Shown piece by piece: positions 63,776 to 64,000 of a stretch of 64,000 nucleotides of DNA. The DNA is taken from the NCBI GenBank assembly GCA_028280105.1, contig JANQML010000087.1, positions 56,100 to 120,099 on the forward strand, written 5' to 3'. Below the pieces are notes generated by a model that saw only the letters and a program-made list of their open reading frames with translations, was not told the DNA's origin and ran no database searches. The stretch comes from Desulfobacula sp. Lineage in GTDB: Bacteria; Desulfobacterota; Desulfobacteria; Desulfobacterales; Desulfobacteraceae. The translations under genes were made by a program, and so were the position numbers. Every line of letters begins with the position of its first letter. Within the stretch, counting starts at the first letter, position 1.

Positions 63776-64000
63776 TCAGTGAAAAAAATGGCAGGCTGTC
63801 AAATGCCCGGAATCATCGTTATTTGGAATGAGCGTGGGCTCCTTTTCCACACAGATATCCCGGGCATGGGGGCAGCGGGTATTGAACCTACAGCCCGGTG
63901 GCGGATTCTCAACAGAAGGGACCTCTCCCTTGAGAACGATTCGATGGGATCTGTTTTCCGGGTCCGGTATGGGAATCGAAGATAAAAGCGCCCGGGTATA
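63776..64000 (-). CDS. Oligopeptide/dipeptide ABC transporter ATP-binding protein, C-terminal end
   Basis: The last 74 residues of a gene that begins outside the window. The reading frame runs YTRALLSSIPIPDPENRSH, then a RIVLKGEVPS block, then PPPGCRFNTRCPHARDIC. The CRFxxRCPxAxxxC motif is the family-specific C-terminal [4Fe-4S]/cysteine region of OppD/OppF/DppF-type ATPases. OppF or DppF cannot be told apart from this part. The 230 bp between it and the lipoprotein gene show no gene. Confidence 0.85.
   Translation of the reverse strand, partial: YTRALLSSIPIPDPENRSHRIVLKGEVPSVENPPPGCRFNTRCPHARDICVEKEPTLIPNNDDSGHLTACHFFH

Noticed and set aside
63879-63920. tRNA-like stretch (GGTATTGAACCT) near the right edge
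   Set aside because: It falls inside the coding frame of the oligopeptide ATPase tail (CRFNTRCP) and no cloverleaf forms around it.

Overview
The window comes from a Gram-negative sulfate-reducing bacterium, most likely a Desulfobacterales (Desulfobacteraceae-type) deltaproteobacterium. The left edge carries dsrA and most of dsrB, the siroheme subunits of dissimilatory sulfite reductase. The rest looks chromosomal: moderate GC, dense gene packing, housekeeping genes (galU, glyA, gdhA, ligA, recO, mgtE, surA-type) mixed with lineage-specific genes. I found no tRNA, rRNA, CRISPR array or complete insertion sequence.

Layout. 1-3.4 kb: dsrB and dsrA, preceded by a TPR protein. 3.5-9.3 kb: a dihydrodipicolinate-synthase-family enzyme, a YkgJ cysteine-cluster protein, a double-domain CDP-alcohol phosphatidyltransferase, galU and a lytic transglycosylase. 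9.3-12.7 kb: one 1123-residue protein joining an endonuclease Q (PHP) domain to a UvrD/Rep helicase and ending in a sliding-clamp-binding motif. 12.8-17.4 kb: poorly known genes, including a three-gene cupin operon. 17.5-26.3 kb: amino-acid metabolism (glyA, gdhA, class II DAHP synthase), two TauE/SafE-type permeases, arfB and a sirtuin. 26.6-33.5 kb: a signalling block (sigma-54 activator, CheY, CheX, PilZ, receiver-GAF-HD-GYP) followed by a large periplasmic TPR protein with a clear sigma-54 promoter. 34-36.8 kb: an Lrp regulator with a PLP decarboxylase, cutA and a membrane PilZ protein. 37.2-41.1 kb: a giant class I adenylate cyclase with helical and pentapeptide repeats. 41.2-42.7 kb: decayed genes (methyltransferase, vapC) and a perfect 34-bp palindrome. 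42.7-52 kb: DUF547, glycosyltransferase, DMT exporter, PP2C, a LysR-rocD-ctlX citrulline/ornithine catabolic unit, a thioesterase and a nitronate monooxygenase. 52-55.5 kb: broken PAS sensor genes. 55.5-64 kb: ligA, nucleoside phosphorylase, GHMP kinase, recO, mgtE, two SurA-like foldases and the end of an oligopeptide-transporter ATPase.

The intergenic DNA is rich in repeats that the genes do not explain. Six copies of a 110-190 bp element with inverted ends (CCCAAATCCACCAT / rc of CCCTGATCCACCAT) are spread over 28 kb in both orientations. Two copies of an unrelated 138-bp repeat lie 3.2 kb apart. A short palindromic motif built on CCGGATATTTCA recurs four times. A 188-bp nested inverted repeat lies between two PAS genes. 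These look like non-autonomous mobile or RNA-structured elements.

The most promising leads are the EndoQ-helicase-clamp-motif fusion, the repeat-scaffolded adenylate cyclase, the unusual tandem phosphatidyltransferase, the uncharacterised cupin operon, and the kinase-less chemosensory/c-di-GMP block with its sigma-54 output gene. All assignments come from reading the sequence and family knowledge; no database search was run.
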